NCBI GenBank assembly: GCA_017549815.1 | Contig: JAFYNH010000092.1 | Coordinates: forward strand, 1-64,000 | Origin: Selenomonadaceae bacterium | GTDB taxonomy: Bacteria; Bacillota; Negativicutes; Selenomonadales; Selenomonadaceae | Reading direction: 5' to 3' | Length of the DNA stretch: 64,000 nucleotides | Shown: positions 1 through 8,324 of the stretch, piece after piece | Layout of the letters: every line of letters begins with the position of its first letter | How positions within the stretch are numbered: position 1 is the stretch's first letter | Notes under the pieces: generated by a model | The model's input: the letters and a program-made list of their open reading frames with translations, nothing else | The model's database searches: none | Told to the model about the DNA's origin: nothing | Program-made: the position numbers and the translations under genes

Positions 1-122
1 CACATAACTGGTCGAAACAACATGTTATCGGGCGATTCTTTCCCTTATTATTTCCCTTATCAGCAGTCACAACCAAGGGTAAGGCATTATAACACGATAC
101 AACATTCTATGAATTATTTTTT

Positions 123-143
123 CCATTCCTAATTCCTAATTGC
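123..143. repeat. Heptamer array H1 (AATTCC family)
   Basis: Three 7-bp units of the TAATTCC type end just before the yvcK start. The rest of the 147-bp leader has no recognisable gene. No clear Shine-Dalgarno site precedes yvcK. Confidence 0.5.
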
Positions 144-147
144 AGTT

Positions 148-1437
148 ATGATTCATCTGTTGAAGTGGCTTTATCCCGGCATGAAGTTGAAACGCTGGCT
201 GTTACTGTTCGCAATCGGCGTTATACTTTTCAGTTTCGGCGGCGCACTCGCGATTAATTATGAATATCTCGGACGCGCAGAGGAAGAAATTTTCATGTTC
301 GTCTATTGGGCGGTCGGCAGTTATAATTACATGGTCACGGCGGTTATCGGCTTTATAATCGTGATAATCGGTTCGTGCCTTATGCTGTATTCGACGCGCT
401 CAATAATTCGTTCGATAATCGCGGTGCTTATCCCCGACCGTTCGGAAAATCTTGTCGATATGATTTATCAAGAGCGGAAACTTGGACGCGGCCCGGCAGT
501 TACGGTTATCGGCGGCGGGCACGGCTTATCAGTTTTACTGCGCGGGATAAAATCTGCTACAAGTAATGTTTCGGCGGTCGTGACGGTTGCTGATGACGGC
601 GGGAGTTCTGGACGCCTGCGCGAGGAACTGGGAATAATTCCGCCGGGCGATTTACGAAATTGCTTGGTTGCACTTGCCGACACTGAACCGCTTATGGAAA
701 AACTTTTTCAATATCGATTTGAAGGCGATACGACTTTGGCGGGGCACAGTTTCGGAAATTTATTTATCGCGGCAATGAATGAAGTTACCGGCGACATGGA
801 AACTGCGTTAAAGGAGTCGTCAAAAGTTTTGGCGGTTAAGGGGCGCGTCATACCCGCGAGCAAGGAACACGTTCGGCTTGATGCGATTATGACGGACGGC
901 ACAGTTGTTGAGGGCGAATCACAAATCCCTGAAGCGCATAAAAAAATTCGGCGCGTCCAACTCTTCCCTAAAAAAGTTCAAGCAGTCCCCGCCGCGATTG
1001 AGGCGATTGAATCAGCCGACGCGATTATTCTTGGTCCCGGCAGTCTTTATACAAGCATTATGCCGAATCTTTTGGTTGACGGCGTTGCCCGCGCTCTGAA
1101 AAAGTCTAAGGCGATTAAAATTTATATCTGCAACGTCTTGACGCAACCGGGCGAGACCGATAAATATACTGCCGCGCAACACGCCAAAGCTATTCTCGAC
1201 CATACGGGGCAAGGCGCGATTGATTATGTGCTTGTGAATTCGACGCCGATACCCGAAGAAATGTGGCGCGGGACGGGTGCAACGCCTGTTGAGATTGATG
1301 AGGATAAAGTTAATGCGCTGGGCATGGGGCTAATTAAAGCCGACTTGATGAGCGAAAAGGAAATTGGGCGGCACGACCCCGATAAACTCTGCGCGGCTGT
1401 CATGAAAATTATTTATAGCTTAGGAACTAGGAACTAG
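148..1437 (+). CDS. yvcK: YvcK/CofD-like gluconeogenesis factor with N-terminal membrane anchor
   Basis: YvcK-family UDP-sugar-binding protein, known in Firmicutes for a role in carbon partitioning and cell-wall homeostasis. The 429-residue protein starts with two hydrophobic segments (about residues 17-37 and 58-84). The CofD-like Rossmann core begins at VTVIGGGHGLSVLLRG near residue 118, followed by TVADDGGSSGRLREE and the PPGDLRNCL motif. The membrane anchor is the longer form of the family; B. subtilis YvcK lacks it. It is followed 18 bp later by whiA, the usual partner; rapZ, if present, lies left of the window. The start ATG has no good ribosome site, and an ATG at 181 is possible. The last four residues (GTRN) are written by heptamer repeat H2. 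Confidence 0.93.
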   Translation: MIHLLKWLYPGMKLKRWLLLFAIGVILFSFGGALAINYEYLGRAEEEIFMFVYWAVGSYNYMVTAVIGFIIVIIGSCLMLYSTRSIIRSIIAVLIPDRSENLVDMIYQERKLGRGPAVTVIGGGHGLSVLLRGIKSATSNVSAVVTVADDGGSSGRLREELGIIPPGDLRNCLVALADTEPLMEKLFQYRFEGDTTLAGHSFGNLFIAAMNEVTGDMETALKESSKVLAVKGRVIPASKEHVRLDAIMTDGTVVEGESQIPEAHKKIRRVQLFPKKVQAVPAAIEAIESADAIILGPGSLYTSIMPNLLVDGVARALKKSKAIKIYICNVLTQPGETDKYTAAQHAKAILDHTGQGAIDYVLVNSTPIPEEMWRGTGATPVEIDEDKVNALGMGLIKADLMSEKEIGRHDPDKLCAAVMKIIYSLGTRN

Positions 1438-1448
1438 GGACTGGGGAT
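1421..1448. repeat. Heptamer array H2 (TAGGAAC family)
   Basis: Four 7-bp units (TAGGAAC, TAGGAAC, TAGGGAC, TGGGGAT) overlap the yvcK stop codon and reach the whiA start region. Confidence 0.65.
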
Positions 1449-1455
1449 TAGATTT

Positions 1456-2337
1456 ATGGCGTCATATGCACAAGATGTTAAGAATGAATTGGCTAGGATT
1501 TTCGACGACGATAAAGAATGCCTTCGCGCTGAATTGCTCGCGCTGTTGACTGTCGGAACTAGAAAAATCGACGGGCGCATTGAGTTTTCAAGTACGAACG
1601 CCGCCGCCGCCCGCAAGATTATAATTCTTACAAAAAAAATTTTTCCGAACGTCAAGCCCGAAGTTATCGCTCGGCGTAGAAAAAAATTGCTCAAAGATTT
1701 AACCTATGTCGTAAGAATTTTTCTGACGGACGAAATACAAAATTTTTTAGCCGAAGTCGATTCGCCCGAATTCCTTAAGCGGACGCGATATAAAGTTGCT
1801 TATCTGCGCGGAACCTTCTTGTCAACGGGTAGCGTTAATCGTCCCGAAGGTCAATACTTTTTGGAAATGTCTTCAAAGAATGCGGCGATTACAAATTTTA
1901 TCCGCGAACTCCTTGAGAAATTAGAATTCCGCGCAGGCTTTTATCAGCGTAAAAAATTTTTCGTCGTGTGGCTCCGCGAGGCTGATTCTATCTGCGACTT
2001 TTTGGGCATGCTCGGCGCGAATAATGCTGTCGAGCGTTTTGAAATCGCCCGCAACGTCAAGGAAGTCCGCAAGCAAGTTACCTGCATTGTCAACCTTGAA
2101 ACCGCCGCCCTCAATAGAGCCGTCGACGCCGCGCAGAGACAAATCGCTAACATAAAAATTTTAATTAACAAAAATGCGCCAGTTAGTGATAGAATACGGG
2201 CGACAATGCAAATGCGCTTGGATAATCCCTCGTGCACAATAGAGGAGCTAGCAGAAAAACTCTGCATAAGCCGCGACGGGCTGAAGTATCGCTTTAAAAT
2301 AATTCGTAAGCTCGCCAAAAAATTCAGCAAAAGATAA
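1456..2337 (+). CDS. whiA: DNA-binding protein WhiA
   Basis: WhiA homologue of 293 residues. The family has a degenerate LAGLIDADG homing-endonuclease fold at the N-terminus and a C-terminal helix-turn-helix. It controls sporulation septation in actinomycetes and affects cell division and chromosome segregation in Firmicutes. The N-terminus (SYAQDVKNELARI) and the C-terminal HTH segment (CTIEELAEKLCISRDGLKYR) are typical. It sits directly after yvcK, as in most Firmicutes. The ATG at 1456 lies just behind heptamer repeat H2, whose GGGGATTAG may serve as a weak ribosome site. Confidence 0.95.
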   Translation: MASYAQDVKNELARIFDDDKECLRAELLALLTVGTRKIDGRIEFSSTNAAAARKIIILTKKIFPNVKPEVIARRRKKLLKDLTYVVRIFLTDEIQNFLAEVDSPEFLKRTRYKVAYLRGTFLSTGSVNRPEGQYFLEMSSKNAAITNFIRELLEKLEFRAGFYQRKKFFVVWLREADSICDFLGMLGANNAVERFEIARNVKEVRKQVTCIVNLETAALNRAVDAAQRQIANIKILINKNAPVSDRIRATMQMRLDNPSCTIEELAEKLCISRDGLKYRFKIIRKLAKKFSKR

Positions 2338-2352
2338 TCGGGAGGTTTAAAC

Positions 2353-2865
2353 ATGGGTGGCTTGAGTGCCGCATTTACAACAGATTTTTTAGTTTCATTC
2401 GCGCTTGTCGCAACAATTTTTATAATGCTCGGCTTGATATTGAATTTGTATTCGGAGCTGTCATCGATAAAAAAACGTTATAAGCAGATGATGGCGAATT
2501 CCGAAGGGCAGAGCGTTGAGCAAATGCTGGCGTCGCATACTTCGACCGTTAATGAAGTCGCCGAAGGTCAACAGAAAATGCAAAATAGAATTTCGACGCT
2601 TGAAGAGCTGATAAGGAGTTCGTTGTCTCGCGTTTCGGTCGTGCATTTCGACGCCTTTGAAAAAACGGGGCAAGGTTTAAGTTATTGCGTCGCCATACTC
2701 GATAGGAATAATAACGGCGTTATCTTTTCGTCGATTTGCGGGCAGGAGAGCGAACGCAGTTACGTCAAGCCGATTGAGGAAGGACGAGTTGCAGATAAAT
2801 ATAAACTCACCAAAGAAGAAGAGCAGGCACTTCGTCAAGCCGTTGGACGAGGAATTAGAGACTAG
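2353..2865 (+). CDS. DUF4446 family membrane-anchored protein
   Basis: A 170-residue protein with one N-terminal membrane helix (about residues 12-35), a coiled-coil stretch (about 37-95) and a compact C-terminal domain beginning VSVVHFDAFEKTGQGLSYCVAILD, typical of DUF4446. Function is not established for the family. A strong Shine-Dalgarno site (GGGAGG) lies 8 bases before the ATG, and the gene follows whiA by 15 bp, so it is likely in the same operon. Its last residues (GIRD) come from heptamer repeat H3, so the ancestral end was probably different. Confidence 0.8.
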   Translation: MGGLSAAFTTDFLVSFALVATIFIMLGLILNLYSELSSIKKRYKQMMANSEGQSVEQMLASHTSTVNEVAEGQQKMQNRISTLEELIRSSLSRVSVVHFDAFEKTGQGLSYCVAILDRNNNGVIFSSICGQESERSYVKPIEEGRVADKYKLTKEEEQALRQAVGRGIRD

Positions 2866-2949
2866 GGGCTAGGGACTAGGATTTAGGAATTTGGGACTAG
2901 TAGGGATTAGAGACTAGTTCCCAGTTCCTAGTTCCTAATAACTAGTTCC
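2852..2949. repeat. Heptamer array H3, 14 units, inverted arms
   Basis: Fourteen consecutive 7-bp units in one register. The left half is GGACTAG-type and the right half is the reverse complement TAGTTCC-type, so the array can fold into a long imperfect hairpin. It covers the end of the DUF4446 gene and almost all of the gap to the M23 peptidase gene. Confidence 0.8.
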
Positions 2950-2970
2950 CAAGAAGGAGATTTTTTTACA

Positions 2971-4242
2971 TTGACAGAAACAGATTCAAAGCCGTCAGAA
3001 AAAATCGCATTCTATACGATAAGCATAAAAGGCGGCGATAAGGAAAGAACTATTCGCCTGTCGTCGGGCTTATTCAGATTCGGCGTGGCGTCCGTCATAC
3101 TCTGCGGACTCCTGCTTATCGCAACAGGCGCGTATTCTTTCTACAGTACAATGAAAATGCAACGCGACGCCTTAACGATTCAAGAAATCGAACAGGCGGC
3201 TGAGCTTAGACAAGAACAACTTTTAACGCTGTCGAAAAAGGCGGCAATGTTAAGCGAAACTATTCAAAACTTAGCGCAACAGGAACAGGAACTCCGAATT
3301 CAAGCGGGACTTAATCCGCCTAAAGAGGATAAGCCGCCCGAATCCGCGCCCGTCGAAAATGCCGAGACACCAGCAGAAGTTCCCGTTCCATTGACGCCCG
3401 AAGAAAAAATCCGCGCAGTAATAAATTCTGCTAAAGGAAAAGTCGCGACTCCGTCTCAAGCTCCTGCCGTCGTTCAAACGCCCGAAGAACAAAGAATTCG
3501 CGCAATAATCGACGAGTTCAGAGACGAAGATTATACGGGGCAAGGTGGACCTCTCGGCGAACTCGATATTGCGGAAGTTTCGGAGGCATTGGACATGTTG
3601 GAGGCTAAAGTCAGCACGCGCAAGGAAAGCCTTAACGGTTTCCAAACCGAACTTAAACAGCAACGCGAGCAGTTGGCAGTCGGCGCGGCTATTGCTAGCG
3701 GTTATTCGCCGAACTTTCAAGGTTATTCGTCACCACTGCCGGGCGGTTCAGTTCAATTCGATTTCGCGAACGGCTTGCCGATTATTCCTTCGGCTGGTTC
3801 GATACCTGCGCCGGGTTCATTCCCATTTGATCCAAGTCTTGTCGGCGGTAGCGGTGCGGCGGATTCTCATATTCCGTCGATTTGGCCTACTACGGGCGTT
3901 GTCTCTTCGCCTTATGGCTTGCGTTGGGGCGGCACTGATTTTCATCCCGGCATGGATATTGCAAACGATATGGGTACGCCGATTGTCGCGACGGCTGACG
4001 GCATTGTCGAATACGCTGGTTGGAATTCGGGCGGCTACGGCAACATGGTTGATATTAATCACGGCAACGGTATCATGACGCGCTACGGTCACGCGGCTCA
4101 AGTCGTCGTCTCGGCAGGTCAGCACGTCAAACGCGGTCAGCTTATCGCTTACATGGGCAGTACAGGTTTCAGCACAGGGCCTCACGTCCACTACGAAGTT
4201 CACGTAAACGGCAACCGCGTCAATCCTATCAGCTATCTCTAA
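2971..4242 (+). CDS. M23 family metallopeptidase (LytM-type murein hydrolase)
   Basis: Probable envelope peptidoglycan endopeptidase of 423 residues. It has a short cytoplasmic tail, one membrane helix (about residues 34-54), a coiled coil (about 60-110), a Pro/Glu-rich spacer with a second coiled region (about 205-235), then a C-terminal peptidase M23 domain. The zinc-site motifs are visible: HPGMD (H and D ligands) and HVHYE (HxH) near the C-terminus. Full-length domain spacing suggests an active enzyme rather than an EnvC-like activator. The start is a TTG at 2971 with a strong site (AAGGAGA) about 10 bases upstream. Confidence 0.92.
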   Translation: MTETDSKPSEKIAFYTISIKGGDKERTIRLSSGLFRFGVASVILCGLLLIATGAYSFYSTMKMQRDALTIQEIEQAAELRQEQLLTLSKKAAMLSETIQNLAQQEQELRIQAGLNPPKEDKPPESAPVENAETPAEVPVPLTPEEKIRAVINSAKGKVATPSQAPAVVQTPEEQRIRAIIDEFRDEDYTGQGGPLGELDIAEVSEALDMLEAKVSTRKESLNGFQTELKQQREQLAVGAAIASGYSPNFQGYSSPLPGGSVQFDFANGLPIIPSAGSIPAPGSFPFDPSLVGGSGAADSHIPSIWPTTGVVSSPYGLRWGGTDFHPGMDIANDMGTPIVATADGIVEYAGWNSGGYGNMVDINHGNGIMTRYGHAAQVVVSAGQHVKRGQLIAYMGSTGFSTGPHVHYEVHVNGNRVNPISYL

Positions 4243-4264
4243 ACGATTTATACAAAAAAAAATT

Positions 4265-4290
4265 ATCCCGTCGTGTAGGCGGGATTTTTT
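4265..4290. terminator. Bidirectional rho-independent terminator
   Basis: A 6-bp stem (ATCCCG/CGGGAT) is followed by a T run on the + strand and preceded by an A run (4254-4262) that acts as the T run for the - strand. It sits between the convergent M23 peptidase and cysE genes. Confidence 0.75.
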
Positions 4291-4291
4291 G

Positions 4292-5137
4292 TTAAGATTT
4301 TTTCAAGTTGACTTTTTTATTTTCGGTCAAGACGAACTCCAATGAAGACGTTCGCATTGATTCTGTTGAAATTTCTGCGCGGGTAGCGGCAAGCTCCGTT
4401 TCTAATTCATTAACGCGCTGTTCCAAACGCTGAATTTGTCGAAGTGCAACCTCAATCATTTCGCGTTCGGGGTCGGGCAAAATATCATGATTTAAATCAA
4501 CGTCGATTTCCTCTAAAATTTCTGCGCGGGTATTCGGATTATTCGTGTCGTAGCCGCGAGCCCTGCAAAGTTCCATAAAAGCTTCGCGATATTCTTCTTC
4601 GTTATGAACTCGCGTGCCGTGAAGGACGACAACTCTTCCCGGAATTCCTACAACCGTCGCATGGGGTGGAACTTCTTTTAGGACGACAGAACCCGCGCCG
4701 ATTTTGGCATGGTCGCCGACTTTGAAGGAGCCTAAAACTTTTGCGCCCGTCGCCACGACAACATTATTGCCGATTGTCGGGTGCCGTTTGCCCTTTTCCT
4801 TGCCAGTGCCGCCGAGCGTCACGCCCTGATAAAGCGTCACATTTTTTCCGATTTCCGCAGTTTCGCCGATAACAATTCCCGTGCCGTGATCTATAAAAAG
4901 TCCGTCGCCAATAGTCGCGCCCGGGTGAATTTCAATCCCCGTCAGAAAGCGGCAAAAATTCGAGACAAGCCGCGCAGATACTATCCAGCCGCGTTTGAAG
5001 AGCGCATGAGAAATTCTGTGCAACCAAATCGCGTGAAGTCCCGAATAACAAAGGACGACTTCCAAAACACTCTTTGCCGCAGGGTCGCGCTCAAAGACGA
5101 CTCGTATATCTTTCTTTATGCGCGAAAAAAATTTCAT
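4292..5137 (-). CDS. cysE: Serine O-acetyltransferase
   Basis: CysE makes O-acetylserine from serine and acetyl-CoA, the first step of cysteine synthesis. The N-terminal helical region is followed by the left-handed beta-helix with hexapeptide repeats and the signature [24 protein letters not shown]. The C-terminus is extended by about 70 residues with a coiled coil ([20 protein letters not shown]), longer than usual. I place the start at the ATG at 5137 because an AGGTGG site lies 5 bases upstream, overlapping the ispF stop; a GTG at 5146 would add three residues but has no usable site. It forms an operon with ispD and ispF. Confidence 0.95.
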   Translation of the reverse strand: MKFFSRIKKDIRVVFERDPAAKSVLEVVLCYSGLHAIWLHRISHALFKRGWIVSARLVSNFCRFLTGIEIHPGATIGDGLFIDHGTGIVIGETAEIGKNVTLYQGVTLGGTGKEKGKRHPTIGNNVVVATGAKVLGSFKVGDHAKIGAGSVVLKEVPPHATVVGIPGRVVVLHGTRVHNEEEYREAFMELCRARGYDTNNPNTRAEILEEIDVDLNHDILPDPEREMIEVALRQIQRLEQRVNELETELAATRAEISTESMRTSSLEFVLTENKKVNLKKS

Positions 5138-5146
5138 CGCCGCCAC

Positions 5147-5617
5147 CTATTTTTCCAAGCCCGCAACCGCATACGCCGAAATTCCCTGCTCCGTGCCCGT
5201 AAAACCGAGCTTTTCTTCCGTCGTAGCTTTAACGCTCACCGCGTCAACGTCAATCTGCATAACTTCCGCCAAACGTTCCCGCATTTGCAAAATATATGGC
5301 GCGAGTTTCGGTTTCTCCGCAACGACTATCGAATCAATGTTGCCGATTGAATAGCCCTTTTCCTTAATCAACGCGCAGACCCGCTTTAAAAGTTCGACGC
5401 TCGAAATATCTTTGAACTCCGCCGTCATCGGGAAATAATATCCTATGTCGCCCAATGCCGCCGCGCCTAATAAAGCGTCCATTATCGCATGAATCAAAAC
5501 GTCGCCGTCCGAATGTGCCTCAAGCCCTAACGTGTGCGGAATTTCCACGCCACCTAAAATTAATTTCCTGCCCTGCGCGAGTTTGTGAACATCATAGCCA
5601 ATACCGAATCTAGTCAT
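5147..5617 (-). CDS. ispF: 2-C-methyl-D-erythritol 2,4-cyclodiphosphate synthase
   Basis: IspF cyclises CDP-methylerythritol 2-phosphate in the MEP isoprenoid pathway. The 156-residue length is normal. The metal-site motif GYDVHKL near the start (D and H ligands), the HSDGD motif and the C-terminal TTEEKLGFTG segment are all present. The ATG overlaps the ispD stop by 4 bases (ATGA), so translation is probably coupled. Confidence 0.97.
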   Translation of the reverse strand: MTRFGIGYDVHKLAQGRKLILGGVEIPHTLGLEAHSDGDVLIHAIMDALLGAAALGDIGYYFPMTAEFKDISSVELLKRVCALIKEKGYSIGNIDSIVVAEKPKLAPYILQMRERLAEVMQIDVDAVSVKATTEEKLGFTGTEQGISAYAVAGLEK

Positions 5618-6309
5618 CGCTCACCATTCCTTTGCAAAAAAGTTTCCGCGACGTGAATATCTTCGGGCGTCGTGATTTTTATATTCTCGTAGCTTCCCGC
5701 CACGATTTTTATTTTTAAGTCAAGTTGCTCGACCAAGCTCGCGTCGTCCGTGCCCAAAAATTCTTCTTCGGCGGCTCGTTCGTAAGCTTTTAATAAAATT
5801 TCTTTGCGAAAGCCTTGCGGCGTCTGAACTGCGACAAGTTGCGCTCGCGGCGGCGTATATCTTACAAAGCCTTCTTCGTCGACAACTTTTATCGTATTCT
5901 TTTCGGGAACAGCCGCTATCGCACTGCCGAATTTTTCTGCCGCGTCTATAACTTCGTTAATCGTCCGCACGCTAACCAACGGACGCGCCGCATCGTGCAC
6001 CAAAACTATTTCCGTATCGGTGGGCAAACATTTTAAGCCGTTCGCAATGGAATATTGCCGCTCACTGCCGCCAATCGTAATAATCCAAGGCTTAAGCCCT
6101 TCCGTTTTCTTTAAAAGATTTTCAACCGTCTCGACTTCATGCGCACCCACGATCACGACTAAAAAATTTACGCGCTCGACTTTGGAAAACGTCCTCAAGC
6201 TCCGAATCAAAATCGGTACGCCTCTAAGCTCCAACAAATTTTTATTTATGCCGCAGAAATTGCCCATGCGTTTGCTCGCGCCAGCGGCAGGAAAAACTGC
6301 AGTTACCAT
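5614..6309 (-). CDS. ispD: 2-C-methyl-D-erythritol 4-phosphate cytidylyltransferase
   Basis: IspD transfers CMP to methylerythritol 4-phosphate in the MEP pathway. The nucleotide-binding loop is seen as FPAAGASKRMG at the N-terminus, followed by LVHDAARPLVS and QTPQGFR motifs. The 231-residue length is standard. A GGAGGT site lies 6 bases before the ATG. It leads the ispD-ispF-cysE unit. Confidence 0.97.
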   Translation of the reverse strand: MVTAVFPAAGASKRMGNFCGINKNLLELRGVPILIRSLRTFSKVERVNFLVVIVGAHEVETVENLLKKTEGLKPWIITIGGSERQYSIANGLKCLPTDTEIVLVHDAARPLVSVRTINEVIDAAEKFGSAIAAVPEKNTIKVVDEEGFVRYTPPRAQLVAVQTPQGFRKEILLKAYERAAEEEFLGTDDASLVEQLDLKIKIVAGSYENIKITTPEDIHVAETFLQRNGER

Positions 6310-6333
6310 TCAATGACCTCCAAAAATTTTTTA

Positions 6334-7137
6334 TTAAATGAGTCTCTCAAACATAAGCCTACGAATTCCCGCAAGAACTCCGCCCATATCGTTGCTTAAC
6401 GTCTCGAACTTCGCGAATTTCTTCAAATCGGGATGAGCATTCGCCATTGCAAAACCGTAGCCGACCGACTGCATCATTTCACAATCGTTAAGATAATCGC
6501 CGAAAGCCGCGCACTCGTCAGGTCTAAAGCCCATAACGCGCTGAATATTTTTAATCGCCTCGCCCTTGCTAACAACCGGCGACATAACATCAACCCAATA
6601 ATCGGAGCTTAAGACGACTTGCAACGAACTTTTAAACGGCTCAAGCTTAGGATAAATATTTTCAGCCGCGTGGGCAGTCGGGTCGAAGAACGCAACTTTC
6701 AACGGCACGTCCTTAATATCGCTGAAATTGTCGACGACGCGGCTACGGGTGTAATATTTTTCAAGCTCGGCGCGGAATTCGGGAATATCTTGTTCGCGGC
6801 GAAGATAAGCGTCCTTTTTGCCGCACCAGACGCGGAAGATATTATCAACGCCCTCAGTCGCCTCCAAAACTTGCTTGGTTGCCTCGACGTTCAAAGGACT
6901 GCTGAAAACTTCCTTGCCATTTTTCACGACAAAGGCACCGTTCTCGGCGAGGAACAAGAAATCGTCGCTATACTTTTTAAACGAACGGAGCAACGAAAAA
7001 TATTGACGACCGCTAGCAGGGGCAAAGGTGACGCCTCTGCGGTGAAGCTCGGTTATCATTTCGTCGAAACCTTCGGGCAATTTATTTTCACTTGTCAAAA
7101 GGGTACCGTCCATATCCGAAAAAATTATCCTAATCAT
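6334..7137 (-). CDS. Cof-type HAD-IIB family phosphatase
   Basis: A 267-residue haloacid-dehalogenase hydrolase acting on an unknown phosphorylated metabolite, in the cytoplasm. Motif I is IIFSDMDGTLLTS at the N-terminus (nucleophile and acid/base Asp). Motif II lies near FAPASGRQ, the Lys near VVSKGEAI, and motif IV is FGDYLNDCEMM. The start is the ATG at 7137, 7 bases after GGAGGT; the open frame extends 15 codons further upstream without a ribosome site. It lies 24 bp before ispD and may be cotranscribed with it. Confidence 0.9.
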   Translation of the reverse strand: MIRIIFSDMDGTLLTSENKLPEGFDEMITELHRRGVTFAPASGRQYFSLLRSFKKYSDDFLFLAENGAFVVKNGKEVFSSPLNVEATKQVLEATEGVDNIFRVWCGKKDAYLRREQDIPEFRAELEKYYTRSRVVDNFSDIKDVPLKVAFFDPTAHAAENIYPKLEPFKSSLQVVLSSDYWVDVMSPVVSKGEAIKNIQRVMGFRPDECAAFGDYLNDCEMMQSVGYGFAMANAHPDLKKFAKFETLSNDMGGVLAGIRRLMFERLI

Positions 7138-7166
7138 CAAAAAGACCTCCGCCAAAATTTTTAAAG

Positions 7167-7195
7167 ATTGTATCACGCGCAAGATATAATTGCAA
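7167..7195 (-). promoter_or_regulatory. Promoter for the HAD phosphatase gene
   Basis: On the - strand TTGCAA and TACAAT are 17 bp apart, about 30 bp before the start codon. The same stretch carries a perfect TATAAT on the + strand (7185-7190), a likely -10 for rlmN though its -35 is poor, so the divergent promoters would overlap. Confidence 0.5.
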
Positions 7196-7235
7196 AATTC
7201 GCGGGCAGATTTTAGAATTCCTACGGGGTGATTAA

Positions 7236-8324
7236 ATGATTAGAAAAAATTTATTCGGATTAACGCTCGCGGAGTTGGAAAAGGAGCTTGCGCCCTTGCC
7301 AAAGTTCAGAGCAAAACAAATCGCCGCGCAGATTTACAAACACGGCGTAAAAAATTTCGACGACATGAACGAATTGCCTAAAACATTGCGGGCAGAATTT
7401 TCTTCGCGCTACGAGATTAAAATTGCCGACGTTTTAAAGCGTTTGGATTCTGCCGACGGCTTGACGACAAAATTTTTATTAGGCTTATCGGACGGCGCGG
7501 CGGTTGAGATTGTCTTGATGAAACACGATTACGGCAACAGCGTCTGCATTTCAAGCCAAGTCGGTTGCCAAATGGGTTGCAAATTCTGCGCGTCGACGCT
7601 TAAAGGTTTGGAAAGAAATTTGACGGCGGCTGAAATGCTCGGCGAAATATTTTTTGCGGAAGAAGTTCTGCGCGGCGCGGGCAGTAAGCTTGATTCGGTT
7701 GTCGTCATGGGCACGGGCGAACCGCTTATGAATTACGACGAATTGATTAAAATGTTGCGGCTCCTGCACGAGGATTATTGTTTAGGCATGAGCTACAGAA
7801 AGATTACGATTTCGACTTGCGGCCTTGTCCCCGCGATAAAAAAATTGCGCGACGAGAAAATTCCCGTTACGCTGTCGATTTCTCTACACGCGCCCGACGA
7901 TAACCTTCGTTCCGCGCTTATGCCGATTAATTCTGCCTTTGGTTTGAAAAGTTTGCTTGCCGCTGGTGAAGATTATGCACAAGTTACGGGGCGGCGCGTT
8001 ACTTATGAATATATTTTGCTTGGCGGCGTCAACGATACCGAAGAACACGCCCGACGCCTCGCGAAAATTTTAAGCGGTCAGCTCGCCAACGTGAATTTGA
8101 TTCCGTTTAATCCTGTCGTTGAAAGGAGTTTCAGCCCGCCGAGTAATGCCGCCGTTAAAAAATTTTTCCACTTCCTGAATACGCACGGAGTCGGCGCGAC
8201 GATTCGCAAAGAAATGGGCGCAGATGTCAATGCGGCTTGCGGACAACTTAGAATAATGAGGAATGTGGAATTAGGAATGAGGAATGCAAAAAACAATTCA
8301 CAATTCCTAATTCATAATTCCTAA
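7236..8324 (+). CDS. rlmN: Dual-specificity 23S rRNA/tRNA adenine-C2 methyltransferase RlmN
   Basis: Radical-SAM enzyme that methylates A2503 of 23S rRNA and A37 of some tRNAs. The CxxxCxxC cluster motif is seen as CQMGCKFC near residue 110, with the GTGEPLMNYD motif and the C-terminal GADVNAACGQLR that ends normal RlmN proteins. Here the protein continues about 25 residues beyond that point; this tail is entirely encoded by heptamer repeat H8 and is probably a recent addition. The stop overlaps that of ctpA, which is convergent. Confidence 0.96.
   Translation: MIRKNLFGLTLAELEKELAPLPKFRAKQIAAQIYKHGVKNFDDMNELPKTLRAEFSSRYEIKIADVLKRLDSADGLTTKFLLGLSDGAAVEIVLMKHDYGNSVCISSQVGCQMGCKFCASTLKGLERNLTAAEMLGEIFFAEEVLRGAGSKLDSVVVMGTGEPLMNYDELIKMLRLLHEDYCLGMSYRKITISTCGLVPAIKKLRDEKIPVTLSISLHAPDDNLRSALMPINSAFGLKSLLAAGEDYAQVTGRRVTYEYILLGGVNDTEEHARRLAKILSGQLANVNLIPFNPVVERSFSPPSNAAVKKFFHFLNTHGVGATIRKEMGADVNAACGQLRIMRNVELGMRNAKNNSQFLIHNS
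8255..8324. repeat. Heptamer array H8 (AATGAGG/TTCCTAA), coding
   Basis: Ten 7-bp units in one register. Five are AATGAGG/AATTAGG-type and the rest are mainly the complementary TTCCTAA-type. It lies inside the rlmN reading frame and supplies both the rlmN and the ctpA stop codons. Confidence 0.8.

Noticed and set aside
2852-2949. Heptamer arrays as CRISPR-like repeats
   Set aside because: Units are 7 bp, contiguous and without spacers, and arms are complementary; no cas gene is in the window.
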